A stretch of DNA of 64,000 bases from Mya arenaria (Eukaryota > Mollusca > Bivalvia > Myida > Myidae): assembly GCF_026914265.1 (NCBI RefSeq), contig NC_069133.1, forward strand, positions 33,385,317 to 33,449,316. The letters are read 5' to 3'. The notes under the pieces are model-generated. The model was not told the origin of the DNA and did not search any database. It saw only the letters and a program-made list of their open reading frames with translations. Shown in pieces: positions 11,356 through 24,407 of this stretch; positions within the stretch are counted from its first letter, which is position 1; each line of letters begins with the position of its first letter. The position numbers and the translations under genes were made by a program.

Positions 11356-11360
11356 TACTC

Positions 11361-12275
11361 TTTTATATAGGAGTTTTACTTCATTTTTCCGTTCATAAAA
11401 TATTGAAAATGTTGCTTTTGGGTAATGTTCGAATATTCATACATGAAAAACATTGAACGTTAATCAGTGATTTCGGTTACAGTTTCAAAAAAAAGTTCAC
11501 GAGGCGGAGGTGACATTATAAACCATTTATGTTCACTTTTGGTACGCAAATAATAGACGATTTTGAAAATTATTATATTTTTGTAATGCAAACTTCGTCA
11601 TTATTTTATATAAACATATTATATGTAGATAGATAATTGACAGCAACGGAAGTTACAATGCTGTTATATTGACGTCACTCAGTCACAAATTATGACATAA
11701 CTTATAAGTTAGTATCTTAAACTTTACAATGTATACATGGATAAAAACACACGAAACACTTCATTGGCGCGATTTAGATATCTCCTATTTGGAGCGTCCT
11801 CTTTTGGATAAAAACTGTTTGGAGAAAAACACAAATAGAGAGGACAAACGGAGAAGAACATTTATTAACACACTATTTTGATAATCACAACATGTGAACT
11901 GATCACGAAATATAGATTAAAACATAGGAATATAATTCAATTCAAACAACAGTATTAGAAATAACAACCTTATATATCGGATTTTCGTGTAAATAACACG
12001 GCCAAATGTTTAATCGGGGAACACTCAAAATGAACTACAGCCATTATGAACTACCACTATTTGAACTAAACAGAATTTAAAAATGGGCCTTCTTCGCCAT
12101 TATTTAAATAAATATCACTTCTGTAAAAGCTTGATCGACTGGAAATTGATCTTTGACTATGAACTGTGATTACGCTTATGACGCATTTGGTTCCATTCTG
12201 GACGTTCGGCCAATGGAAGCCAATGAATGCAGAAATGTTTACTATGTAACATTTAGTACCTTATTAGAGTATTAA
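11361..12275. other. AT-rich flank between tRNA array and satellite
   Basis: No gene was seen. Positions about 11750-11900 resemble 18425-18570, with shared words such as AACATTTATT and TTTGATAATCACAA. Positions about 12130-12240 resemble 22478-22560 (ATCGACTGGAAA, AACTGTGAT). Both look like old duplicated flanks. Confidence 0.5.
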
Positions 12276-15200
12276 ATGGAGATGGCCATATACAGGCATG
12301 GGCTTAATCAGACGTATATGCACCCATACTTATGGAGATGGCCATATACAGGCATGGGCTTAACCAGACGTATATGCACCCATACTTATGGAGATGGCCA
12401 TATACAGGCATGGGCGTAACCAGACGTATATGCACCCATACTTATGTAGATGGCCATATACAGGCATGGGCGTAACCAGACGTATATGCACACATACTTA
12501 TGTAGATGGCCATATACAGGCATGGGCTTAACCAGACGTATATGCACCCATACTTATGGAGATGGCCATATACAGGCATGGGCTTAATCAGACGTATATG
12601 CACCCATACTTATGGAGATGGCCATATACAGGCATGGGCTTAACCAGACGTATATGCACCCATACTTATGTAGATGGCCATATACAGGCATGGGCTTAAC
12701 CAGACGTATATGCACCCATACTTATGGAGATGGCCATATACAGGCATGGGCTTAACCAGACGTATATGCACATATCCTTATGGAGATGGCCATATACAGG
12801 CATGGGCTTAATTAGACGTATATGCACACATACTTATGGAGATGGCCATATACAGGCATGGGCTTAACCAGACGTATATGCACCCATACTTATGTAGATG
12901 GCCATATACAGGCATGGGCTTAATCAGACGTATATGCACCCATACTTATGTAGATGGCCATATACAGGCATGGGCTTAACCAGACGTATATGCACCCATA
13001 CTTATGTAGATGGCCATATACAGGCATGGGCTTAACCAGACGTATATGCACACATACTTATGGAGATGGCCATATACAGGCATGGACTTAATCAGACGTA
13101 TATGCACACATACTTATGGAGATGGCCATATACAGGCATGGGCTTAACCAGACGTATATGCACACATACTTATGTAGATGGCCATATACAGGCATGGGCT
13201 TAATCAGACGTATATGCACCCATACTTATGTAGATGGCCATATACAGGCATGGGCCTAATCAGACGTATATGCACACATACTTATGGAGATGGCCATATA
13301 CAGGCATGGGCTTAATCAGACGTATATGCACACATACTTATGGAGATGGCCATATACAGGCATGGGCTTAATCAGACGTATATGCACCCATACTTATGGA
13401 GATGGCCATATACAGGCATGGGCTTAACCAGACGTATATGCACACATACTTATGGAGATGGCCATATACAGGCATGGGCTTAATCAGACGTATATGGACC
13501 CATGCTTATGGAGATGGCCATATACAGGCATGGGCTTAATCAGACGTATATGCACCCATGCTTATGGAGATGGCCATATACAGGCATGGGCGTAACCAGA
13601 CGTATATGCACACATACTTATGGAGATGGCCATATACAGGCATGGGCTTAATCAGACGTATATGCACCCATACTTATGGAGATGGCCATATACAGGCATG
13701 GGCTTAATCAGACGTATATGCACCCATACTTATGGAGATGGCCATATACAGGCATGGGCTTAATCAGACGTATATGCACCCATACTTATGGAGATGGCCA
13801 TATACAGGCATGGGCGTAACCAGACGTATATGCACACATACTTATGTAGATGGCCATATACAGGCATGGGCTTAACCAGACGTATATGCACACATACTTA
13901 TGTAGATGGCCATATACAGGCATGGGCTTAATCAGACGTATATGCACACATACTTATGTAGATGGCCATATACAGGCATGGGCTTAACCAGACGTATATG
14001 CACACATACTTATGTAGATGGCCATATACAGGCATGGGCTTAATCAGACGTATATGCACCCATACTTATGTAGATGGCCATATACAGGCATGGGCTTAAC
14101 CAGACGTATATGCACACATACTTATGGAGATGGCCATATACAGGCATGGGCTTAACCAGACGTATATGCACACATACTTATGGAGATGGCCATATACAGG
14201 CATGGGCTTAATCAGACGTATATGCACACATACTTATGGAGATGGCCATATACAGGCATGGGCTTAACCAGACGTATATGCACCCATACTTATGGAGATG
14301 GCCATATACAGGCTTGGGCCTAATCAGACGTATATGCACACATACTTATGTAGATGGCCATATACAGGCATTGGCTTAACCAGACGTATATGCACCCATA
14401 CTTATGGAGATGGCCATATACAGGCATGGGCTTAACCAGACGTATATGCACCCATACTTATGGAGATGGCCATATACAGGCATGGGCTTAACCAGACGTA
14501 TATGCACCCATACTTATGGAGATGGCCATATACAGGCATGGGCTTAACCAGACGTATATGCACACATACTTATGTAGATGGCCATATACAGGCATGGGCT
14601 TTACCAGACGTATATGCACACATACTTATGGAGATGGCCATATACAGGCATGGGCTTAACCAGACGTATATGCACACATACTTATGTAGATGGCCATATA
14701 CAGGCATGGGCTTAATCAGACGTATATGCACCCATACTTATGGAGATGGCCATATACAGGCATGGGCTTAATCAGACGTATATGCACCCATACTTATGGA
14801 GATGGCCATATACAGGCATGGGCTTAATCAGACGTATATGCACCCATACTTATGGAGATGGCCATATACAGGCATGGGCTTAATCAGACGTATATGCACC
14901 CATACTTATGGAGATGGCCATATACAGGCATGGGCTTAATCAGACGTATATGCACACATACTTATGTAGATGGCCATATACAGGCATGGGCTTAATCAGA
15001 CGTATATGCACACATACTTATGTAGATGGCCATATACAGGCATGGGCTTAACCAGACGTATATGCACACATACTTATGGAGATGGCCATATACAGGCATG
15101 GGCTTAATCAGACGTATATGCACACATACTTATGTAGATGGCCATATACAGGCATGGGCGTAACCAGACGTATATGCACACATACTTATGGAAATGGCCA

Positions 15201-16030
15201 TATACAGGCATGGGCTTAACCAGACGTATATGACCCATACTTATGGAGATGGCCATATACAGGCATGGGCTTAACCAGACGTATATGCACACATACTTAT
15301 GGAGATGGCCATATACAGGCATGGGCGTAACCAGACGTATATGCACCCATACTTATGGAGATGGCCATATACAGGCATGGGCTTAATCAGACGTATATGC
15401 ACACATACTTATGGAGATGGCCATATACAGGCATGGGCGTAACCAGACGTATATGCACACATACTTATGGAGATGGCCATATACAGGCATGGGCTTAACC
15501 AGACGTATATGCACACATACTTATGGAGATGGCCATATACAGGCATGGGCTTAACCAGACGTATATGCACACATACTTATGGAGATGGCCATATACAGGC
15601 ATGGGCTTAACCAGACGTATATGCACACATACTTATGTTGATGGCCATATACAGGCATGGGCTTAATCAGACGTTTATGCACACATACTTATGGAGATGG
15701 CCATATACAAGCATGGGCTTAACCAGACGTATATGCACCCATACTTATGTAGATGGCCATATACAGGCATGGGCTTAACCAGACGTATATGCACACATAC
15801 TTATGGAGATGGCCATATACAGGCATGGGCTTAACCAGACGTATATGCACACATACTTATGGAGATGGCCATATACAGGCATGGGCTTAACCAGACGTAT
15901 ATGCACACATACTTATGTAGATGGCCATATACAGGCATGGGCTTAATCAGACGTATATGCACACATACTTATGTAGATGGCCATATACAGGCATGGGCTT
16001 AACCAGACGTATATGCACACATACTTATGT
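12276..16030 (+). repeat. 56-bp satellite, about 67 copies
   Basis: Uninterrupted units of 56 bp contain ATGGCCATATACAGGCATGG and CAGACGTATATGCAC. Only a few positions vary between copies: GGAGATGG or GTAGATGG, TAATC or TAACC, GCACCCAT or GCACACAT. One copy near 15230 is 55 bp. The array is 3755 bp, or 67 x 56. Because 56 is not divisible by 3, the frames inside it change with every unit, and open stretches of up to about 100 codons are chance. Confidence 0.96.
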
Positions 16031-17040
16031 ACACGCAGACATTTAAAAGAGATCAGGGCCCTTGTTAAACAATTATTATCTTGGTCGCCTCTGGTGCATT
16101 TTTTGGATTTTTTGTTATTAATTTTGCAATTTTAAAACCTTTAAGTTGTTGTTGCTTTTCATTACGTGAACAATTTGGTTTCGATTTACAACGGTTCAAA
16201 CATACTGGTTACAAATTTAGTGCTGGGTAACCGACCATTTGCTAAATAACAACCGTAAAATCGATATATAATTAAGCAATTGAGCTCGAAAAATTAGCCT
16301 AAGAAAAATCTTTGCATATTTCTGAATAAACGAGGAGGGACTGCGGATTTATGTTCATATTTAATTTATTATTTCCATATTGTTTTTGGCCCAAATTGTT
16401 AATTATTAACAAATTATCATCTTCCTATTCATGCTTTTAAAAGAATTTAAATTGTAAAAAACAAATTTATAAACTTAAACTAAATATTTGATTTTTCTTT
16501 AGATAATATGAAAATTTGAAAATTTGTCAATTAAATATATTTAATATATGTATCATCGAATAAAGGAAAGTTCCAATAGTCGCATAATTATCTTAAAACA
16601 TACTTTTAAGAAATTTTGTTATTGGCTTAAAACTGTACAGAAACAAATATATGTTAAATAAATTTAAGCGTAAGGCGCGTAACTACATATGCACTGATTA
16701 TGTGGTTCCTGATAAACTTACCACATTAGCCTTATTGTTGACACATATATGCACTTGTCTTTTATATGCACACATACTTTCGTAAAAATAAGTATAATTA
16801 TTGGATGTTATTTGCTATTTGTAAAACATATACTAAGATAAAATGGGATAAACAGTTGGATTACTCGAAATATTTTTTCGCGGAGGTGTTTGTGCATCAA
16901 AGTTCTTCAGTGCAAGTATGTATTTATGCTTATTTTTTATTATCCGGAAAGTTTATTGGGCTTAAATAGGTCGAGTCGCACAATTTTGATAAAATATTTT
17001 TTTCCGAACAATCATAAAATATAAGTTATTATTACATGCA
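16031..17040. other. AT-rich DNA, diverged duplicate of 22650-23270
   Basis: No gene was recognised. Several blocks match 22650-23270 in the same order: GTCGCCTCTGGTGCAT near 16085, TTATTGGATG near 16798, and TTTGTGCATCAAAGTTCTTC near 16889. Near 16766 lies ATATGCACACATACTT, which is also part of the adjoining 56-bp satellite unit. Confidence 0.55.
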
Positions 17041-17076
17041 GTTTTTGTGCGCCACTTTGAGAACTTAAAATTTATC

Positions 17077-17240
17077 ATGTCCGCGAAAAGTGATATGGAT
17101 ATGTTTCATTTAAGCCCTAATTCTTGTACAATGAAAAACATTCCCCAAATGTTTCAGAACATGGATAAAGTACGGAAAATGACGTTGCTGGTTTCCGAGC
17201 CCCGCTCCGAGAGCAATCGCTCGTACGTGTGGCCGCGCAA
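17077..17240 (+). CDS. possible first coding exon, unidentified
   Basis: An ATG at 17077 opens 54 codons rich in Met, Ser and charged residues (begins MSAKSDMDMF, ends SNRSYVWPRK). A possible donor AAG|GTTCGA lies at 17241, and a possible upstream acceptor TGCAG ends at 17041. The sequence looks more protein-like than its AT-rich surroundings, with a local rise in GC near the end, but I recognise no family and no partner exon. It may be chance. Confidence 0.25.
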
Positions 17241-17378
17241 GGTTCGAGATCTGTCTTCTCTTTTGTCTTGCCCATTACCTATCGGAGTCACACTCGTACC
17301 TGTGTATGTTGTTGTGCATTTTATAAAAAAATGTCCAATCGACTATTTCTCTAAAAGTCCGTCATTTTTCTCAATTCC

Positions 17379-17380
<2 letters not shown>

Positions 17381-17434
<54 letters not shown>
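17381..17434. repeat. (CT)n microsatellite
   Basis: A pure CT dinucleotide run of about 27 units. Confidence 0.97.
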
Positions 17435-17437
<3 letters not shown>

Positions 17438-17765
17438 CGGGTCTCCCTAAACTCTTCCAGTAAAGCGAGTATATCAAGCGCCTGTGATCTTATATTTTTT
17501 TAAAGATTATTTTTCATTTGTAAAACGTTCTTTAAAGGCGCCAAAAAAGGTTTATGCAGTTGTTTTTAAATTTAAATACATTATCATGTTAAACTAATTT
17601 AACTTGAATGATGGAAACAAAAAGGTATATGATTTGTGTACAGATAAAGAATATACGCGATATGTTGGCATTTTTAACTTGGAAAACTGTGACCACGAAG
17701 CTTATATCAACCTATATTGTGCGCCTTTAAGCGAAGAATAATAAATATGAAAACTTTTATAAAGA

Positions 17766-17824
17766 ACGCGGGAAGATCCCAAGGGATTTCTAGTCAATCG
17801 CCTTCACCACTCGGCCACGACAAC
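17766..17824 (-). pseudogene. tRNA-Ser outlier, decayed
   Basis: It matches the 5' two-thirds of tRNA-Ser(AGA) with several substitutions. The T arm and acceptor 3' half are missing. About 117 bp separate it from the Ile-like remnant at 17942, as in the array units. Confidence 0.8.
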
Positions 17825-17941
17825 TTGCTACAATGTAATTATTAGGTTGAATTTATAATACTACATTTTCGCGTGTATATCCTTATCTCACAAATATTGT
17901 TTATGTCGATATACAACTAGTATGTTAGGTGAAATGAAACC

Positions 17942-17983
17942 GATCGGTTTTCTCAGCCTGTTAGAGCGTCGTGCTAACAACGC
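17942..17983 (+). pseudogene. tRNA-Ile outlier, 5' half, decayed
   Basis: It is related to the 5' half of tRNA-Ile through the anticodon stem (GAGCGTCGTGCTAACAACGC) and then stops. The loop now reads CTAACAA. The flanking ATGAAACCGATCGG resembles ATGAATCCGGCCGG before the array copies. Confidence 0.75.
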
Positions 17984-18023
17984 AGCTTGAAAAGGAAATA
18001 CCAGTTAACATATCAAATGATAC

Positions 18024-18092
18024 GGCCAGTGTCGCGGTCGAATCCACGGCATCCGCGTTATTAGCACGACGTTCTGACTGAAGTAACCGGCC
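18024..18092 (-). pseudogene. tRNA-Ile inverted decayed copy
   Basis: Its reverse complement starts GGCCGGTTACTTCAG and keeps CGTCGTGCTAATAACGCG and the acceptor 3' half, with a broken D stem and altered T stem. It lies in inverted orientation to 17942-17983, so the two can form a long hairpin. Confidence 0.75.
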
Positions 18093-19677
<1,585 letters not shown>

Positions 19678-19840
19678 TGTTTTCTAAAAAGAGAATTAAT
19701 TAATTTAACTGAAGAAATAAAAAAGCACAAGCAAACGTTGACGTTGACGTTGCATAGTTTTATATTTATACAGCGTGTTTTTAATCATTTACGTATTTTC
19801 TTTAAACGAAATTTGCAATAACTTATAGTAAATAATGCAA

Positions 19841-21097
19841 TCAGTTGTTAAAATACAGTTTTGTGTATGAAACAACGGACATAATGAAATATATGATTGA
19901 CGAAATGACCACCACATACAGATCAAAAGTATTTCCAATATTAGCCCAAGTTATTTCAAGATCATCAGCTTCGTTTTCAGGATTTATTGTACTTTGTTTT
20001 TCAGGTTCGAGCTCTCCTTTTACCTCCACTGGTAACACATTCACAACGTTATGTTTCTTACGTTTTGGGTATCTTGTCTTCCAAAATCTCAAGAAACTTA
20101 CAAAACGTTTGGTTTTAACGCCAACTTCTCCATCCTTCTCATATATCCGTAGAGAAACTACGCAAAGAAAAATAACCATGGAGCTGTATGCCAAGAGAAA
20201 AAGAACGTGTACATTAATGTACGCCATCGGATCTGAACTTTGGGGTACTGTATTATTGATGAGGTCCATAAATACCACAAACGAAAGGAATGTTGTCACA
20301 GCCACAGACATTCGCTCTCCTGACGAAGGTGGCATCAAGAAAACAAAACTGTTGATAAATCCGAGAAAAGTTATCGGTATAATTATACAAACAACAAAGA
20401 ACTGACTTTTTCGTTTTAGGTACAAAGTGAATTCAACCTTAGATATCGGATGGTTAGTAACATTAGCGGCAAAACTTCTCTCTTCAATAGTCCATTGGCT
20501 GTTTTCTGTCGCATCTTCGAGTCTAACCTTGCCTTGTGTATGCAATATCAACTCGTTTGTGAAATACGATGGACTAATTGTAGACACTTGACAAACCTGA
20601 ATGTCGAAAGGAAAATAAGAAACATCTACGGAACATGCAACTTTTAACACCGTCGCACATGCCCAGGCCACATCACCGTTAGCGAACACTCTCGGCATTT
20701 GAGGAGATACCGTTCCAAGGGCGTTAAAGGTATCAAATGTCTCGCGAACATATATCTGTGGCTTCCAAATGGAGTTTGCATCAACAATTAGGGAAGACTT
20801 ATTCCCGAAGAATGCTGGATTCCACTTAAGGCGATCGTCCGTCCACGCCATATTGAACAAATTTGTCATAGCAAGCTCACCAGATAGCTCATCGAAGTTA
20901 TTTAGACTTACTATACTTAAATCCATTGCCACATCCACTACTGCATTCTGATTTATAACTGGTAATAAATATTTGTTATATCCAGCGAAAATGCTGTCGT
21001 ACAAATTCTGAGCGTCAGTTATATTTGCACACAGACAGTGTTCCATTAGTAGAAAACATTTCAGGATAAGACTCATCAGTCCTGTTCCAGCCATCAT
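19841..21097 (-). CDS. nicotinic-type Cys-loop receptor subunit, single exon
   Basis: This is a pentameric ligand-gated channel subunit of the acetylcholine-receptor type in the plasma membrane. The frame is open from 21157 (438 aa). I prefer the Met at 21097 (21st codon) because the next 25 residues read as a signal peptide ending near CLCAN. In the 438-aa numbering it has KWNP at 111, IWKPQIY at 130, and the Cys loop from C175 to C189 with exactly 13 residues between and FPFD inside. Four membrane segments lie near 252-275 (M1), 282-301 (M2, preceded by SGER as in cation channels), 314-337 (M3) and 412-432 (M4), with a charged loop at 338-405. It lacks the vicinal Cys pair of alpha subunits. 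No intron interrupts it, suggesting origin by retroposition, as reported for many molluscan nicotinic genes. Subtype and ligand are not predictable. Confidence 0.92.
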   Translation of the reverse strand: MMAGTGLMSLILKCFLLMEHCLCANITDAQNLYDSIFAGYNKYLLPVINQNAVVDVAMDLSIVSLNNFDELSGELAMTNLFNMAWTDDRLKWNPAFFGNKSSLIVDANSIWKPQIYVRETFDTFNALGTVSPQMPRVFANGDVAWACATVLKVACSVDVSYFPFDIQVCQVSTISPSYFTNELILHTQGKVRLEDATENSQWTIEERSFAANVTNHPISKVEFTLYLKRKSQFFVVCIIIPITFLGFINSFVFLMPPSSGERMSVAVTTFLSFVVFMDLINNTVPQSSDPMAYINVHVLFLLAYSSMVIFLCVVSLRIYEKDGEVGVKTKRFVSFLRFWKTRYPKRKKHNVVNVLPVEVKGELEPEKQSTINPENEADDLEITWANIGNTFDLYVVVISSIIYFIMSVVSYTKLYFNN

Positions 21098-21353
21098 GTA
21101 CAAATCTGCCCAAATATAATGACCAATATGAGAAGTTTTGTTGTAAAATAAAATCAACCAATCGAAGTACTATTTAAATATTAACAACAGAAGTCCTGGT
21201 GGAATACAGGATACTAGTAAAAATGTTTAGTGTCAATGCCTTCGGAACAGTAACAAAGCAATCTGATATATAGATTTATATATAATTACAAATAACGACA
21301 CTGATGAGAATATCGATAAGTTTATTCGATAGAACCATGTTGACTATCTGTTA

Positions 21354-21600
21354 GACCGTCTAAAGGTGTATGTATTCACATCAGGCAAAGGTTTCACTAA
21401 TTACAGATGATTATTATCAATAGTCAGTGGTATATATAAGCTCAGACGGAGCTACTGAAATAAATTTAGTTACGTCTTTAGCCGTCTAAAGGTGTACGTT
21501 TTCACATCAGGCAAAGGTTTTACTAATTACAGATGATTATTATCAATAGTCGGTGGTATATGTAAACTCAGACGGAGCCACTAAAATAAATTTAGTTGCA
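21354..21600. repeat. 126-bp direct duplication upstream of the receptor gene
   Basis: Two copies with a 126-bp offset each start near CCGTCTAAAGGTGTA and include CATCAGGCAAAGGTTT. The first carries TATATATAAGC and the second TATATGTAAAC. They lie 260-500 bp upstream of the minus-strand receptor start, so they could be promoter material, but nothing shows this directly. Confidence 0.85.
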
Positions 21601-22640
21601 TAACACCACAAAAGGTTAAAAGGCGTGTTTTTAATATTACTAATTTCGATTTATATTTCCATAAAAAATAACCAACAATATTATTGATATGTTGCTGCAC
21701 AAGTACTTTTTTAAATATAAAAGATAAACTAGTCAATATTTTGAATATACTTTTAAATGGTTACCTTATGGTTTATAATATAATATTGTTTAAATTAAGC
21801 ACGATTGCGAAGGCTGCTAAAGGCTGGTATATATGGATCTTTCACGGGTCCGTTTTATGGAAAGACCCTTGTACTGATTTTTGTTTTGATAGTACTCCTG
21901 CCGCTCGGGCGAGTGACAGACAACTTTACATCAAGCCCACTCCTGACAAACAAAGAGCATAGACGCGCGACGTTTGATAAAAAAAATGGTCTTATTTTCA
22001 GATTGACGGAATTATTTCAGACAAAATGTAAACAATAACTGTAAGTTAATTATGTGGGAAATGAGAAATAATAAAAAACAAAATCTTTATATTATTATAT
22101 CATAATGTTATTGCCAGATCTGTATTTCTGACTTAGTTCTATGATAGTACACTTCCATCGGAGTACGAACGCCCTCGATAGTTAACTACTTTGCTAAGCA
22201 AGCCAAGTCCACGTGCCTTTGTTTTACCATGATTGTCATGGGAAAACTAACTCTTTCCAGTCGTTTATCATGGTGATTCGGGCGTCATGTCAATTTTAAA
22301 GCCATCATCAATTCATTAATTCGAACTTCGGAATATGAAATGACAACATTAGAAATCGGTCGTCTGTGTCAATAAAAAGGGAAAATGTTTATTGGTGAAA
22401 GTGACGTATAAATGCCTATGACACTTAAAATATTTATGGCGACAACGACACAGGTCATATTATTAGAACAGACCCTTATAGTTATCGACTGGAAACTCTC
22501 AAATGAACTTTGCATTTAAACTGTGATCTATTTGTTGACATATACGGTGTCATTTAGGACTCAATAAGTCAATAGATAGAGTTTCGAAGTGGTTGTACAC
22601 TGGCAAGTGATTAGCTGGACGTTAATTGTATGTGAACCCT
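21601..22640. other. intergenic, no gene recognised
   Basis: AT-rich. A short frame at 21805-22038 encodes a hydrophobic stretch (VLIFVLIVLLPLGRV) but has no recognisable family or splice partner. Confidence 0.35.
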
Positions 22641-23270
22641 GACATTTAAGGAGGATCCGGGCCAGGCTTCCGTTTCAAATCGTTTTATTACTGTCGTCTC
22701 TGGTGCATATTGGGAGTGTTTTTGGCTCTAAATTTACCATCTCAAAACTGTTAAATTGTTTTTGTTTTTCATTTTGTTAACGATTTTGTTTCGGAGTCAA
22801 ATGATACCTTGACCATAAACCGAAACCGACCATAAACCTTATTTCTTTCAATTAACAAATGGCAGTGATTCAAAGCATGGTTATACCATCTCACATCTCT
22901 TGTCAAATCAATAAAATTGTCATCACTTGCGTTAATATCCAAAAGTCGCATTATATTTCAAAATATACTTCTATTAAACAAAATATTATTGGCAAAAAAT
23001 ACACGCAACATACGCCGGGTCTGCAGCGGCTTATCAACTTAACATGATTAGCGTTATTTTTGGAACAAAGCTGCAATTTGTCTTGTAGATACAACCTTTC
23101 GCAAAACCTAAACTGTACTTATTGGATGCAATATAAGACCAAATTGAAAAAAATAGTTGGAATACTCAAAACACTGTTTTGTGCATCAAATTTCTTCAAA
23201 GCAAGTGTTGGTTTTAGTTTGTTATTTTGTTTTAATTCCTTGAAAAGTTTTTGGGCAAATCTTAGAAACG
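22478..23270. repeat. diverged paralogue of 12130-16970
   Basis: Blocks shared in order with 12130-12240 and 16060-16960 include ATCGACTGGAAA, AACTGTGAT, TCGTCTCTGGTGCAT, TTATTGGATG and TTTGTGCATCAAATTTCTTC. The 56-bp satellite sits inside the other copy and is absent here. Confidence 0.6.
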
Positions 23271-24400
23271 GTATTAGAGACTTTCTTATTCTGCGTACAA
23301 TAAACAATTTATCTATGCCTTCATGACATACTTCCATGTACGCATCGGTTATCACCGCGTACCCTCGATTACATACTGCAATGTGCTTTATTGTGTTTGG
23401 CTAGGACAAACTCGTTGTCATGAATATTAAATGAGTCAGTTTCATTAGTTTCGCAATGAAACCTCTTCGAAAATCTGACTCTCAAATATGCACAGACAAT
23501 CATACTAATGTTTTCCCCGAGAAAAAGTATTCCGGCGAAAGCTCGAATAATGCGTGGACCACTTGATCACTATAATGTTTAAACCGGAGACTTAGACCAC
23601 TCGCCTGCGGAAACAACAAGCAGGACAGGCTTATCGAAGTGTATGTACTTGTAGCATGCGGATTAATTGGAAGAAAAGTTGCCTCCCCTCTCTCATGCAT
23701 AAACACGTGTGCTTATTGGCAGTCAGTTTTCTCACGGTATGTATTAAGATTAAAGTGACACTATTATTCAAACTCATTACATACACATGCAAGATAAGCA
23801 TCAATTTTGACGGATAGACCTTAGACTACTTACTAAATAATGCATTTATGGAAAATATTAATTACTGATAACAAGATTGCAATCTTGTATTTAATAGCAG
23901 AAAGCGCAAAAATATTAAATGATTGGTGAACGCTAAAAGATAAACTGTGTTATACTATAGTCTCGTAAGGTAGAAATGCCGTGTTTTATTCTCATTTCTT
24001 TCAAAGAAAACTCGGTATCCTTCATAAGAACCATTGTTTTCGACATTTATTCATCCTTTTTGGAATATTATAACAATATTATTAATTATGGTAAATCTTA
24101 GTTGGGAGTAAGAGTGCATCTTTAACGGAAATAGCAAACGCCAACCAGTATCGTATCGTTATGGTAATAATATATTTATTTACAGAATGTTGATAATAAA
24201 AATAGATTGAGATCAAAACCGGATACCAGAAATATATAATACACATGTAATTCACTAACATATGACGAGTAACATAATTTTTATTAGATATTATTTCTGA
24301 ACAAATATCTAAAATAAGTTATTATAATATGCAGGTGTTTTGTGTGGCACAAGGTGTATTTTACAATTGATCATTTCTAGATATCTGTCATTTAAACCAC
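23271..24400. other. intergenic, no gene recognised
   Basis: AT-rich. A 68-codon minus frame at 23500-23706 has no recognisable family. I see no repeat of note. Confidence 0.35.
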
Positions 24401-24407
24401 GAAAATA

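Larger units (their letters stand above)
1..11360. repeat. tandem array of tRNA-Ser/tRNA-Ile units
   Basis: About 17 head-to-tail units carry a minus-strand tRNA-Ser(AGA) and a plus-strand tRNA-Ile(AAT), with their 5' ends facing each other across about 126 bp. Successive Ile genes are spaced 643, 657-658, 670, 679 or 683 bp apart. Units with a 14-nt deletion in tRNA-Ser are 643 bp and otherwise like the 657-bp ones. Spacers fall into at least three classes, at about 860-6600, at the two ends of that block, and at 8100-11200. A 1300-bp dimer at 2028-3327 is repeated almost unchanged at 3328-4627. The first 860 bp recur 6606 bp further on, from about 6607. The array fades out at 11171-11355. 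The layout is that of an array shaped by unequal exchange. Confidence 0.95.

Noticed and set aside
14460-15346. 80-103-codon frames in the 56-bp satellite
   Set aside because: The period is not a multiple of 3, so frames are mosaics of satellite sequence with no gene signals.
12276-16030. CRISPR array
   Set aside because: Whole units repeat with no unique spacers, and the context is eukaryotic.
19845-20951. Plus-strand frames opposite the receptor gene (up to 186 codons)
   Set aside because: They are shadows of the minus-strand coding sequence, which has full domain support.
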